Shown here one piece after another: positions 34,049-48,400 of a DNA stretch of 64,000 nucleotides. The notes below the pieces were generated by a model. That model was not told where the DNA came from. It searched no databases and saw only the letters and a list, made by a program, of their open reading frames with translations. The translations under genes were made by a program, and so were the position numbers. The stretch's first letter is position 1. Every line of letters starts with the position of its first letter. Source of the DNA: Microplitis mediator (taxonomy: Eukaryota > Arthropoda > Insecta > Hymenoptera > Braconidae); assembly GCF_029852145.1 (NCBI RefSeq), contig NC_079976.1, positions 4,836,001 to 4,900,000 of the forward strand. Reading direction: 5' to 3'.

Positions 34049-37000
34049 ATGAGTGAACGTCGTAATCTGAAGGTCGTTGACGTCCGAGAGACACTTGACT
34101 CCAAGTTGGCTTATCTTCCTGGCGGAAGAGATCGAGAAGGCAAGCCTATTCTTGTTGTCGATGTCCCCATATATTCGTCTGATGAATCCGTTGCTGATAA
34201 CAAATTAGAAAAACTCTTGGCTTATCTCCTCTCAACATTCAAGTAATATTTGATATCATTTTTTGACGAATATTTTATATCTTTTTGGAGATGAACTAGG
34301 ATTACTGAAGATGATATTTGTGTTTTTTTAGTGATGAGACGAAGAAGAATGGAATTTCGTTGATTATGGATGCGAGAAAAGGATCTTGGAGAGTAGCCAG
34401 GTCGTATATTCAAAGATCCATGAACGTGGTGGGGAAATACGCAGCTCGTATGATTGTAATACGACCTGATAGCTTCTGGGAGAAACGAGTTGATAACTGC
34501 ACCAAGTCCTGGAAGGACGGCGAGGTATTGCGGTTTATGTGATTAAATGCTACTGTTAATTCAATCGTAAAAATACCTTGAAAAAATATACATATATATG
34601 TATAATATAATATAGTATAATAGTACTAATAGTATACATATGTATGTGTATATATAATATATACATAGTGTGAGGAGAAAGTGTAGGAAACGGAGATTAA
34701 AATTTTTGTGGTCTTATACATATTTTTACAGCCAATTTACATTTCTATCACGAGATTATATTCTTACGTGGATTCGGCTCAAATTACATGTGATTTAGGA
34801 GGAACTAAAAGCTATGAGCATTATGACTGGATTCAAATGCGTGTTGTAAGTATTTAAAATTTAAATGTATTGTTTATTTTTAAAATATTCATGTGTTAAA
34901 TATTTTTTCATTTCTCCTTCTTCTCCTTCTTCTTCTTTTTTTTTTTTTTACTGTTATTGATAAATTTTCTGTTTGTTTTATTGAAGAGGGTAGAGGATTA
35001 TGAAAAGAGTACTGCGGATTTAATCTATAAACTAGAGGAATTCAAAGATAAATTAAATAACTTTGGAAAGATTGATGAGACTAGCGAAGAAGAAAAGAGT
35101 GTTGAATTTTATGTGGAAAACAGAGATGAGTTGGAAGCGATGTGTCGATATATTCTTCACGAAGGTCTGATAATTACCGTAATGGAGAGGAAATAATTTT
35201 GGATATTTAATTAACGTTTTTTTTTTCATTTGCAGGAAGAATTTTAGCGAGCGATATGAGTAGTGAAACATCTCAGGATATTCAGGACACTATAAATCGG
35301 ATTCACGATCTTTTAGATATGATAGAGTCTAAACAAGTGAGTAAATTAAATTTATTTTTGTTAATTACTCAGAGGCCGTTTATAAAATACATTCACACTT
35401 GCGGGGGAGGAGGGGTCGTCGCTTACTGTGCCAAGGGGGGTCAAGGGGTCTAAGGAAACGTGATGTTTGCAGGTCATCAAAAAATTTCGCAATTTTTTTT
35501 CTTGGTTTTTTTTTTTAATTTTATTTTTTTGTTACGAGAAAAAGTCATATTTGTAAATATATAAATGTTTCTATGCATATATTTCTGTCATGATGGGGGG
35601 AGGGATAATTTATGCCACAATATTGATAGATGATCCTGAAGTTAACTAATAATTTTAGGATTTTTTGAAAAACGATAAATTGTTGAAAAAAAATAAACTA
35701 AAAATATACACAGATAGAAAATAAAAAAAACTATAAGTGAAATTTTTTTTTAATAATTTATCGTTTAAAAAAAATCCAAAAATTATTAGACGTCGGTTAA
35801 CTTCAGTATTATTATTGATAGGGGGGTCGCAGAAAATGTGACATGACAAAGAAGGAGGGGTATAAAAAAATAAAATTTTGCGTGACGTATTTTATGAACA
35901 GCTCTTTAGACTAGAGTAGAGGGTTGACAAGTTTTTTTTTTCAATAGATTGATGTAGAAACTAGTTGGACTCAGATGACAAATAATTTAACATTGTTACG
36001 AGAAGTGAAAGACATTGAACAAGGTATTAATAGAGTTACTAATTGGATTCTTGGTCCTGCTGACGCAATGCTCAATTTTCATAGTAATGTTGGTTTCGAT
36101 GTTGCTTCTTCCGAAATTTTACGACGTGAGCATGAAGAGTTAGAACGAGAATGCAGAGTAAGTTATAAAATAATCATCATTTTTTTTTTTAAATCTACTA
36201 TCGGTATAGTAATTATTTAATTAAAAAATATTAATTTACAGGTGACTTATGCTAGATATACACAATTAACTTTTAGAATAAACAAATTACCTGAACATTG
36301 TCTAACTGAATGCCTTAAAGCGCAAAAAGATTTCATGGATTTTGTGTGCAGAGGCTACGCCACGAGATTAGAAAGGCGAAGAAATATTTTAATTACTTGC
36401 CAACGATTCTTTCGTTTAGTTTCTGAGGTGAAAAAAATGATTACTATAATTAAACTTTATAAAATGATGTATTGCTTAATGTTTTTCAAGAGTTAATTAT
36501 TTCTTTATTTATTTAAATTACAGTATTTTGATAAAACCAGTGAAGTATTTGATAAAATGATAATGGGTAACAGAGCCTGCAATTCTTTTGAAGCAGAAAC
36601 AAAATTAATTAACTTAGAAGCTAGTCAAGCGAACTTGGGTAATTATTTTATAATTAATGACTTAATAATTGAGATTTTTTAAGTTAAATGATTGTGACAC
36701 TTTTTTTTATTTAAGATGGAATTTTAAAAGATTTAATTAGAGAGGGAGAAAAGTTTTCAGAACTGCTATCGATGCCAGTTAAAAATGCATTAGGCCGCGA
36801 TGTTAAAGTTGAATATACGGAAGACATAACAAATGTCACGGATATATTAGACGCAACAAATGCCAGAAAAAATATTTTTAATGACTCAGTAGAGCTACAA
36901 AAATTAACATTGAAACAAACTATTTCAATTTGTACATACGAAACAGATGCTGATCAATCAATTAAATGGCTAAGTGACCTCTTCAACGTGTTAATTAAAA

Positions 37001-40000
37001 ATTACACGGAAGTAGGCTGCAACATAACCGAAATTAAGAAGCAGAAAGACGACTTACAAAATTTCGAAGAAATTTCACAAGTGAGTCAACCGTAAAAATA
37101 TTATTTACTTTTGAAAAATAATTTAACCCGATAAATTTTTATTTAAAGGGTGCGTTCGAGTACGGCTGCCAATTATTAAATGGAGCAAGAATACTACGGA
37201 CCTCTTGTAGATTGAGCTTAGACACAAATGCAAGTTTATTCTCTCAACTAAGAGAGGCTTGGCGACGCATTAGATCAGTGAGTCAGGAACAACTCACAAG
37301 ACTTAGAGTTTGTACGATTTTCCATCGAAGTATCGATGAGGTGTTTTATCAATTCAATTATTTTTAAACAATCAGCTCATCAATTTTTTTTTAATTAATT
37401 AAAAATTTAATTTACTTTAGCACTGCCGCAGATTAAATGATTTAATAAAAATAGCGAACAGTTCTCTGTATTTAATAAATAAAAATAAATCTGCATCTGA
37501 CGAATGCCTGAGTGATAATTCTTCGACGTCGGAATGTTTGAAAGAAGTTGTGGAAAATCGTGAAAAACTGATGGTCTACATCGATAGAACTGTTAAACTG
37601 GGAAGATTACTTAGCACTAGTTTAAAAGAACCTCTCTGCTCTGAATTAAGGTAACAAACAGACGAATATTTATTAAAGTAGCTAAGAAAATATTTGTTGA
37701 TCATTATCGAGGGATGCATAAACACAAGGAAGAGGGTGTGTTTTGTGTTCCTCTTAATGGTGAAAGCGTGGGCGTGCTGTAGGAATAGAAAAAGTATATA
37801 AGTTATAAGTGAATGTGTGAGAGAGATAGAATATTAAAACGTGTAGTGACGTCGGCGCCGTCGCCGTCAGTCCTACGTCGGAAGGTAGGTTGCAGTCCAC
37901 GCCTAGTACTCACGCCTGTTGTTAGACGGTCCATCCGCGAAAGAGAAAGCCGGCTGTGTGATCACTGGCGCGCTCACGTGAGTAAGTAGACAAGTCAAAT
38001 GTACTGTTGACAAATTAATAAATCATAAATTACATTAATATCAGATATGAAGATTACATATTGGTTTTATTACTTAATAATATATTACTCTATATTATTT
38101 ATTTATTTTTTTAATATTTTAAACAAAAATACTTTACTACTTTTTCTAAGCTCCAGATTATCTCATTTACTTGACGTAATTTTCTCCGCAGCTAATTCCT
38201 ATTTTTGTCCTCTTGTCCCATCACCTTGTCCTCGTTTTCCAAAGTTATCTTCAAAATATTTAAAAGTTCCCATTTTCCTCATAACTAATATCCACATATT
38301 CAATTCATTTACTCAATTTTTAACATTAAAATTAAAATCATTGCAAATTTTTTTCATGCATTAAAAAATATACTAATTTTTAATGCAATATTTTTTTATT
38401 GCTTAGTTATCAGTTTAATTAAATAATAATACAATAATTATTTGAATAAATTTAATTATAACGTAGGCAAAAGTTTTAGGATAAGTAAATGGTATATATG
38501 TAATAAAAGTAGGACTTAAACGAAATTAGAACTCTACCTACGTCCACATGATGCAGATCTTTCTGTGAAGTGATATCAAACGAGCGTGGAATATATATTT
38601 TACCTACTGTCAAGTTTACGTAACTAGGGTTTAACTGTATATTTGAATTCTTGATCACACAAACTCGTTCCCGCGGCTATATCCATTCACAGTTACAAAT
38701 ATGCTTTTAAAATATAAATTTTTTTATCTCTAATCTTTATTTATTTACTTAATTATTTATTTGTTTGTTTGTATACATAAACAATCATTCAAAATTTCGT
38801 CACCCAGATAAATTTTCCTACTATTTTATTTTTTTACAGGATGTCTACGTCGAAAGAAGACTTGCCGATGACAGAGAACAGAAATCTATCAGCAGTCGAA
38901 GCGATTTCCGAAAAACTTGCCGAAGTTACCCGACTTGCAGAGAAGTTGGACGCAAAATTAGACGAAGCTGGCGTGAGAACTAAATTTACAAAGGATGAAA
39001 AAGAAAAAATAGAAAGTATCGAATTATCATCGATACGCACAGCGAGTCCGTCTTCACTTGGTACAGTAATCGAAGTACCTCGTAAAGAAGATATCGGTAA
39101 TTATGAGGAAGATAGTAATCATGATTTGTTGCAAGAAGAAAATACTTTGAGATCAAATGAAGATGATGACGGTCTATGTGAACAAAATACTTATGAGCGT
39201 CATAAAAATAATAATGAGGTTCAACAAGTATGTAGTTCGGAAACGGAAGAAATAAATACCGAAGATTACACGACTGCAACAGAATGTTCATTGACACCAG
39301 TTGCAAGATCTCGTAGTGAATCCTTCGTTACAATGTCAGAGTGTGATGACATTTCATCTGACGTATATCGGTTAGTATATATATTTAAAAACATGGATGT
39401 TGGATTATGTTACATGTTGTGTGTAATATAGATATAGACGCAGATATAAAGTATATTTATATTAGTGACCATTTGGTTCGAGCAGAAGGCTGCTCGAATA
39501 ATCTATACTATTCGGCAAGGATTCTAAGAAGTAAATTTATTTTCAGAGTGGAGGGAGTAGAAAACCTGGAGTGTAAGGCTGTCGATGGCTTAGTAACGTC
39601 TGAAACGTCTGGGCTTGTTGATGAACTGAAGATCATGAGTAAAACGCCCGAATTAATCGTTGATATAAATCAGAATGTTCCAGACATCAAGAAGACTAAT
39701 GCCACTTCAATAATTGAAACTGTTGAGGTTTTTATTATATTTATATTTACTATATTAACATGACTATTATTATTAACAATTATTATTGTTTGTAATTACA
39801 TCCTTTGAATATATTATTAAAGGCGATAATTTTATTTTTAATGCCTAGGAAACGTCTGGGAAAGTCGTTAAAGAAGTAACGGAAGTAACAACACTTCGTG
39901 TATCTCACGATACTAAATTTGGTGTTGCTTCTTACAAATTGACTTCTAATACCCTTACGGAGAATAATGAGTACAAAAATGCCGAAGGTATTCTTGATGC

Positions 40001-40487
40001 AAGTCATCAATACATCAACGGATTTAATAATGGAATTCATCATGATGACAAAGGTTTTTATATTATTATTATTATTTTATTATTAATTATTGTTTTTCAT
40101 TAAATTTAATTTATAATCGATTAATTTTATATTTTTATAACAGATGCCAATGGAGAGTATTCACGTGAAGAAATATCGATATCAGAACCCGAGGTTTCAA
40201 AACTAGAAAATGGTCACTGCAGACATTCAAAAATCGTAAAAGAATCAATGAGTGAATACAAACTAAAATTACCACCTGATGAGCTAAAGAACGTGAGATT
40301 CTTAGACACAAAGGGAAATAATGACAGTGGTATAGAAATGGCACCAAAACACAGCGAAAGATTAGAAACAAGTGAAGAAGAAGATGATGATAATGAATTT
40401 TTTGAAAAATTTAAAGGGGTAAGCTGCACGCAAGTTGTCACTGATACTCAACCAGTGATTTTGCATGGTTTGCAGTGTGAGAATTGA
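34049..40487 (+). CDS. SESTD1-like protein: Sec14-type domain plus spectrin-like helices
   Basis: Exons: 34049-34242, 34332-34524, 34732-34845, 34987-35164, 35236-35336, 35948-36157, 36242-36427, 36524-36638, 36716-37080, 37149-37340, 37421-37650, 38840-39370, 39547-39727, 39849-40053 and 40144-40487. The total is 3339 nt, 1112 residues, in frame throughout. The N-terminal 170 or so residues match the Sec14/CRAL-TRIO-like domain of SESTD1: LDSKLAYLPGGRDREG, then LIMDARKGSW, then VIRPDSFWEKRV and GGTKSYEHYDW. In SESTD1 this domain binds phosphoinositides and the protein binds TRPC channels. Helical spectrin-like segments follow to about residue 690, then an acidic, probably disordered tail. 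An in-frame ATG at 38842 after a GC-rich candidate first exon may start a short isoform. A donor at 40418 could bypass the stop and join the next gene. Donors at 35164, 39370 and 39727 are weak. Confidence 0.88.
35371..35906. mobile_element. MITE-like foldback element in a SESTD1-like intron
   Basis: Ends AGAGGCCGTTTATAAAATAC (35371-35390) and GTATTTTATGAACAGCTCTT (35887-35906) are imperfect inverted repeats. Inside, arms at about 35620-35692 and 35743-35825 are also inverted copies. No clear target duplication was seen. It lies wholly within intron 35337-35947. Confidence 0.6.
37651..38839. promoter_or_regulatory. Intron with candidate internal promoter and noncoding first exon
   Basis: A GC-rich island at about 37840-37977 in AT-rich intron ends at a strong donor, CTCAC/GTGAGTAAG, that overlaps an E-box CACGTG at 37975. 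The next acceptor (38839) is followed by an in-frame ATG after one base. This suggests an alternative promoter making a protein that starts MSTSKEDLPM. The rest of the interval is AT-rich with nothing recognisable. Confidence 0.45.
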
Positions 40488-42495
40488 AACAAAATTGCTT
40501 TTGAAAATTACATGCTCAGAATTATGTGCAATCAAGCATTCCACCGTTGAAACTTGTTATTAGTTGTTCAAAATATTATTATTTTATTTATGTTTCTTTT
40601 TTTTTTTTTGTTAACCCAATAATTATTATTACTCATATTGTTTATATTAATGTTGAAATTTTTGTTATATTTTATTATTAAAACAGCATCTATTTGAAAT
40701 ATATTTAATAAATAATTAATATAATAATTACGCAATAGTATTACAATCTTTAATGATATTAATGTACATAACATTAATTAATACTAATGGAAAAAAAATA
40801 AAATAAATAAATAAAGTAAATTGTACTTAGCACGATCTAAAAAATAATTTTATCATAAAATCTCATCAGAGTCACGTCTAGCACGCACACTCGGGTCCTT
40901 TTCTTCAGGTAGATAGAGGTAGGTAGGTTGTTATGTTAAAGGTAAGAAGGCGCAGGTAAAGAGGGACAAGCAATACAAGCAGGTAGTGTGTATACAAACG
41001 CATAAAAAATAAAGAAAGTAAAATGTGCATGAGCATGAGTTAAAGTAAGACAGAAGTTAAATCCCTCTCTCGTCAGAGTTCCCCTTACCGCGGAACTCTA
41101 GACTACAGTTCTCTAGAGGATCCCCCGAGAGCTCTGACTCTGTTTAGCGGTCTCCAGTTAGTGTCGGATGAGCCGGCTTGCCAGCCGGTTGTCGTGGTCC
41201 TTGTATACATCTACCTCGATAATAAAACGTGTGTGTTGGCTTTTGATAAGTGATGTGACATGTGCGATCACGGCGATAAAATATCAGTGTTGTAGCCGTC
41301 AAAAAAAATTTTTTATATCTTCTCTACAATCTTTTTTTACTCCATTATTTTTTTCTACCTTTATTATTATTATTTCTTCTTTATCTTCTTTATCTTATTC
41401 TTCTTTGTTAGTTGGCCATTTAAAAGAGTATCCCCGATACGAGTAGAAACACTACACAGCAAGTATTGCGAAAGGTCGATTTGGTAATTGCTAAAAATGT
41501 ACCCGATGAATATAGATGAATGTTATCTATAGTTGTTGCTCACGTATGTGCATATACACATGCATACGTATGTATACATATATATACATACATACTAATT
41601 TAATTTTGATCGTTTTATATATACATATATTTGCTCTATATATAGATTATTATTACCGGCACAGACTTCCTAATATAACACTTGAATTTTAAATATGTTA
41701 TTGTAATCAGAAATTCTTAACTTTATTACGCATACTGGATTAAGCAATTTGTTGTTATCTTTTATATCATTGGATGACATACTTAAATATTTAAATTATT
41801 TAGTTCGATTTATTTTTTCGCTCGTTTTTAAGTATAAAAATAAATACGCAATTTGTTATTGAGCTGTATCTTGTCGGGTAATCTTAATATAATAGATGGG
41901 ATGGGTAGGTAACATTACATAATGTATATGTATATAATATATATATATATATTTTTTTATATTTATACATTTAAAAAATGAGTTTTTAAAATCAATCTGG
42001 CGGGTGGTCAAAATTATTATATATTTTTTCATCGGCCCGCGTTTTCTCGTTCATTCGGAGAACGCCTTCACCCAGTCGGTCCGGTTTTAAACTTGTGGTG
42101 TTCTCTCGCCCGCACACGTACGTATACGTCGATGACATCATACAGATATACATTAAAGCGTGCACACACGCATCGGCATTAACGATATGCGTGCAATGCC
42201 ATGAGAGTTTAAAAAATATTATTTTTTATTAAAACAGAAATTTTTTTAGCGAAGAAATATTCGTGTCATTTTTTTATAAATAAATTTTCTTATTGCATAT
42301 TTATTTTTATATTCTACTCACTATTACGTCAACTATTAAATAAAACATCTATATTGATCTCTGACCTTGTTATTTTATTTAATTGTGTGATTTATTAAAT
42401 AACATAAATTATAAAATCGACCTTGAAAATTTCTAGACGAGGGTTGTATTGTATCGTATAATTTAAAATTCAAAATAAAATAAAATAAAATAAAA
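40488..42495. promoter_or_regulatory. 5' interval of the spectrin/Ig gene
   Basis: Mostly AT-rich. A GC-rich island at 41060-41200 contains a GTCAGAG...CTCTGAC inverted pair (41072 and 41132) and a short hairpin CCGGCT-TGCC-AGCCGG near 41171. It is a candidate promoter or leader exon. A possible acceptor at 42436 (TTTCTAG) precedes the ATG at 42496. AAAAT pentamer repeats fill 42470-42495. Confidence 0.4.
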
Positions 42496-45400
42496 ATGGT
42501 CGACGGGTACGATTCTATGGAGCCCGGAGAAAATGCAGAGGGCCATCCCGATTCAAATTCACAAACGAACGATCATTCATTCTGTGAAGATGATTTGGAA
42601 CGTGCCAAGGACTCAAATTCTCAACAAACACCTACAACTACCATTAGCACGATCGCACTACAGAGTGGCGACACACGGCTTGTTATTGCTCTTCTTCAAG
42701 TAAGACACTCATAAGAAGAAATAAATTTTTACTACTTTTTTTATCACTTTATTTGTGTAGGCGGAGTAATCAGAATTTCTTCTTTTGATGCAAAAATATT
42801 TTTTGTCCTAGATAAGTTCAATTAAAAATTTATTTAAGATATCACACAGTTGTAAAATTTGTGTTAAATTTAACACAGATCACATGTCCCAAACGGTCCA
42901 CTCAATTTTTTGTGTTAATTTAACACATTATACTTGTGTCAATCAATACTACAAGTTTAAAACTCATTAAAATCGGATAACACATTCAACTTTAGTTAAA
43001 CTTAATGTACCTGAAGATCGGAACGTTTTTCGAGCAATGAAAAAAAAAAAATGCAAAGTAAAATTCTACTGGATGACTAGATTTCTGAAATGTTTCGCAT
43101 ATAGATGCTGATATGTCAGTCGAAAATCTTGGACTACCCCCAACTTCTGGAACTACCCCTTAAGTAGCCGAATTACTTAAATTTTTCATTTTTGTTGCGC
43201 GAAAAACATTCCGATATTCACGTACATTAAACTTACACTTGATGGTGTCAAATAATTGACACAAAATATTTAACTATTGAATTTTTATACACAAGAACAC
43301 AAAATTTTCAACTGTGCAAAAGAAGAAATATTAAAATGGACATTGAAGCAGACAAAATTAGTGTTGATGGTTTTGATCAGGCAATATTGTGTTGTGGCTG
43401 TAAAGTATCATATGATAGTCAGTGGGCAGACAAGAGTCCCCGAGGGCATTGGAATATAACGTCTGGATGTCTCTCACGACCAGTCAGATCTGATCGTAGA
43501 TATAATATATATATATATAGAGAAGAAGAGTCACCATAAGGTGATCTCTTCAGCGGTTTTATTTATTTATTTAGTAGTAAAGTAGAGACCAAGATCACGC
43601 CCGGTTATATATATACATATATCATAATATCTAACCAGTTTAGTTATAATAACCTCTACTCCCAACATATCGGTACTTTTTGGAGGACAAATGCACCTCC
43701 GCACTACTCAATTTCTCTTGTCTTCCTCAATGGGTCATTACACCCACGTTAAAAAATATATTTCTTCCATTGAGGACTCATTAGAATTCAACAAAATTAA
43801 CGTCTGTACATAATATATTTTATTTAAATTAATATTTAAAGCTACAAAGAGTTTAACAATCCGTTAATTAATTTGTCGTACACAATATATTACGCGGACG
43901 ACATTAATTGATGAAGTAAGACAATTGATTTTGGCTTATAGCCAAAGTCTTGATCTCAGTATATAACTTTATGTTTCCTTCTTCACACTGGATATGTCTG
44001 ACCTGCGATCCATGCAGATAACTAACAAATATAACCGTCCCAAGATGTACGAGAAGTAAATGTATAAGCTGCAGAAGGTTTAAATTTATACTTCGCGGAG
44101 TTTCGGAAGACGATAGATAGAACAGTTCCCGGTTATACTGCTGTATAGACAGAACCACATGGGTGCTAAAATAACCCATGGATACATATATATATCTACG
44201 TACATATATATATTTATGTAGAAATAAAAAGTAACCATAACTGTACCAGCTGAACATTCGATTTGATAAACTCCATTAGTTTTGTATATTTATCTTATAT
44301 TTTGTTATTTTTATTTTATTTATTGGTTTGAATTTTATTTTATTTATTTACACTGAGGCAGGATGATAGCATGCTAGCAAAATAACTTATTAATATAGAT
44401 ATGGCTGCAATATTTAGCAATCTTCAGGAAGAAATATCTTCAAATAGTAAAACTAATTCCAATCAACGTCGCGAGCTTATTTATCTTTTTAAGGTTCGCT
44501 TTTCCACTTAGTCTTGTTGGATTTCTCTATAAGGTCCAATACTTTGCTGACCGAGCATAGCAGGGCGACGAGTTGCATGATCAGTGTAACATGCATTGAG
44601 GTATTTTACTGCCTGGAGCAACCAACTGGATAGAAGTCCATCGTATAGTAACGAGAATAAGTCTCGTCACTTTCACTCCGTTAAGAGAAGAGAAGAGAGA
44701 GAGAGAGAGAGAGAGAAGTACCATCGATGGGTAACGCCCAAGGACGTTTGTCTCCTCATTATTTATTTTCTCTAATCTTATTAATTATCATTGACATTAT
44801 TTCCATATATTTAATATCGAAATAAATTGAATTCAATTTGCTGTCATTAAATAATATATTATCGTTATTAATTAAATTACATTTCTACTTGATGGTATTT
44901 CTTCTCTGCTGGTTTTCTTCTTGAGCTGTTGATGTGTGTTGTCTTTTTTTGGACTCGAAAACTTTCTGTTAAATTTGAATACAATGATCTGATGCTATGT
45001 AGAAATTGTAGAAAGCCTGAAGAAACTTTCGTGGATGCGAAATCGTTTGGCACTGGGCCAGGCTGGTGAAAATGGAAGCATATCTTTTGCACATGGGGTC
45101 AATGAACTCTGGAGTGTATATAACTACATATAACCCTTTATTGCTTGTAATAATACTTTTGTATTATAACTTAAAGTCACACACATTAAAAATACATCGA
45201 CGTAAAATCACCAGCATCATTATTTATAAATACAAAAGTATAATAACAATAATAATAATAATAATAAATCATATTTATATGTATGGTTAAATTGTAGAGT
45301 GGAGAATGGTTAAGATTAAAAGTGCTGGAAGTTTATCCGGAATTAACGAGACTCGGTACAACGGTAGATGAAGCAAAAAGACTGTCAGCTGCACATGACG

Positions 45401-48400
45401 AGGTACTTGTACGTCTTCAAAGTAAGCAAAGTCCAGTTGAAGAATTACTTAGACAAGCGGATCAACTAATCTCGACTCAAAGACCTCGCGCAGAAGTATA
45501 TGCTGCTATGGCTGATACTCTGGGTCAAGCTTGGAGAGACGTTAATTCTCTTCTTGAGCTTCAAAAGCAGATATTAGATCATAATGTTCTTTTCAAATGG
45601 TGTGTAGTCAATAAATATTTATTATTAAAACACGATTTTATTTTTTAAAAATTTTAATCAACAAAAATAATTGATTGGATTTTTTTTTAATGTATTTTAG
45701 TCGGGCTGAAGAATTTAAAGTAAATGCCAAAGCACTTGAAAAAGCTTGTACTGATACGTTGCTTCCCATTGAGATAGAAGTAGTTAAAAAATTCCTCACT
45801 AGAATTCACGATTTAAGGAAAGCGATGCTTAGTTCGCTGATGGGTGCTCTGCAAGAAGGTCGAACTCTGTTAGATTGTCTCAGGGAAATAGCCAACGAGG
45901 GTACACTAGATTCACGACCAGATAGAATAAAAGCCGACGCTAATAACGGTAAAAATATAATAAATCCTTATCCATTTCACGGGGATTAAATATTTAATAA
46001 TTTTATTATTTATAATTACAGCTGTTCTTCAAGTTGAGAAGTGGTTGGAAGAATTACATGACCAAAGAACCCGCATCGAGCTGTCTTTTACTAATAGAAA
46101 GACTCAATTAGAGCAGTGTCTAGCCTTAGCACTTCTTGCCACTGATTTACGGGACCTGGAAGAAATAATAAACGATCGGATGGCAGCCCTACGTGCCAGC
46201 AGTGACCAACTGGGCGATTCTTCATCAAGTGCCGGACTTTTGTTGTTTGAATTGAAAAAATTACAGCTTGACGCTAAAGAACTGCAAGAACGTTCTTTGA
46301 AAATAACTAAATCAACAGAGAGATTGGTATCAGCAAAACACTTCGCAGGTGAACAGGCCACGGCACAGGCTTACGTGATCCTCGAGACCGCGACGGAATA
46401 TGTTAATGAGTTAGATCAGTATGAAGGTTTACTGAATCGAGCGATAGCTTTCTTTGAATCTGCACGATCAGTAAGTCACTCATTTTATTAATATAAATGT
46501 TTACTTTATTTTAATGATCATAACACTAAAAAGATGACACAGATTTAAAATGTTTATACTGTATCTTTATTTTATTTTTTTTTTAGGCATTTACAAAATT
46601 AGATCAGCTAGAGATTCAATTAGCAACGACCGAACATCCTCCACACTCCCCACAACTTGCTCGTTTTCACGCCCAAACTTCAGCAACGCTCACGGAAGTA
46701 ACTTCTAGTCCGCTTGCAGAGGGTTATTCTCTGCTCGATGTCACGGGAAGAGGAGCGCCCGGTGCAGAGGTTTAAAAATATTTTTTTTTTTATATTTACA
46801 TATATTCTCTCAATTACTATTATATATCCCACGTATCCATTTTAACGATACGTTTCATTGACTCGTCACGCCTACTAAAAAAAATTTTTCCTGTAACCTG
46901 CCAAACCTTCTCTTCATCGCTCGTGTATAAATTATGTTATTTTTATATATGTATATATTTTATTTTAGGGTGTTAAGCGAACCGTCGAAGAGTTGGAAAA
47001 CCGGAAGATACGTCTCCTTGAACGTTGCACCGCGCATAAGGAAGAAAATGTCAGGATCACAAAGGGCCTGGCGATCTTCTTTGAAAAATACGAAGAGTTG
47101 CGATCGTGGCTCAATGGCATTGCCGATGCGTTTTTACGCGGGCATCAGGACATGGGAAGTGATCTGCCGATGGCTAAAGACTTTTATAAAATGCACTGTC
47201 AATTGCTGGAGGACTTGGGTAAACGGGGAGACGAAATTGATGAAGCATTGTCGGTTTTGTCGGGTACAATTATGGAAATCACTGACGAAAGACAACGAGT
47301 TGCGCAGAAGAAACATGTTGAAGATCGTGTCGATGCCTTGAGAGACTCCTGGTTGGATTGCAGGCATACTGTCGAAGCGAGACTTCATCTTAGTGCTCTT
47401 TATGTTGACTTTCATGAAGCAGCAGCTGCTTTGGGTAAAGAACTTGATGAAGTTGAGAACGAATTTAAGAAAAATTCCGATAATGTCGAGGAAGGGAAAA
47501 TTGATAATTTAGAAAAACGGTGGAATGAATTGCGACCTCTGTACATGAGACTGACTAGCTGCGGATCAGTATTTTTAACAGAAGCTGATCGGGTAATTAC
47601 TTATGTTAATTATAATAATAATAATAATTATTATTATTATTTAAATTTCAAGTAGGTTCATTAACACATTTGCTCAATTTCAGTGCACTGATGCGTACTT
47701 GGACATCCTGCGTGCACGACTGTGCGTAGAAACGACCTTGGAACGCTTCGCTAACAGGCAACTAACCGTGACTGAATCATGGGAGAACTGGCAGACTTCG
47801 GTTGTTACAACAAGGGAGCGAAAAATTGAACAAGAAAGACGATTTGAAGAAACCACTAAAACACTAGCATGGGCATCTAAGTTTGGCGAACAGCTGTATC
47901 CCATCATAACGTCTGAGTCTATTAAACCATCGGTTATTCTTCAGGATCTTGAAAGCACGCAGCTGGGTATTCTTCCAGAACTTAAGAGGGCTGTTACTGA
48001 GTTAGACGCGAGGATCAAGAGCGTTGAAAGTTTCACGAATGGAGGTCATTATTTTTTTATTATTTATATTTTTATTGTTAACTAATACATATATTTTTTA
48101 TATTTATTTAGATGACAACGTGAGCGAACGAATAAAAGAAAAATTATCAAAAGTTTACGAGCATCTTCGAACGACCGCGACTGATTATCAAAATTTGTTA
48201 GAATCACTGATCTCTATTTTCGATGATCTTGTCCAGGTAATTTATTATTTATTTATTGTTATAGAAATTATTAATAATAAAAAAAATAATTAAAATATTT
48301 TAGATTGAAAATAAAACAGAAGAAGTAAATGAAATTCGTCATGATTTAGAGAAATCAACGTCAGGATTTTTAACAGAATCAGGTCGAAATGATATACGAA

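Noticed and set aside
43904..44257. 117-residue minus-strand ORF
   Set aside because: No recognisable domain; AT-rich intron with no supporting exon signals.
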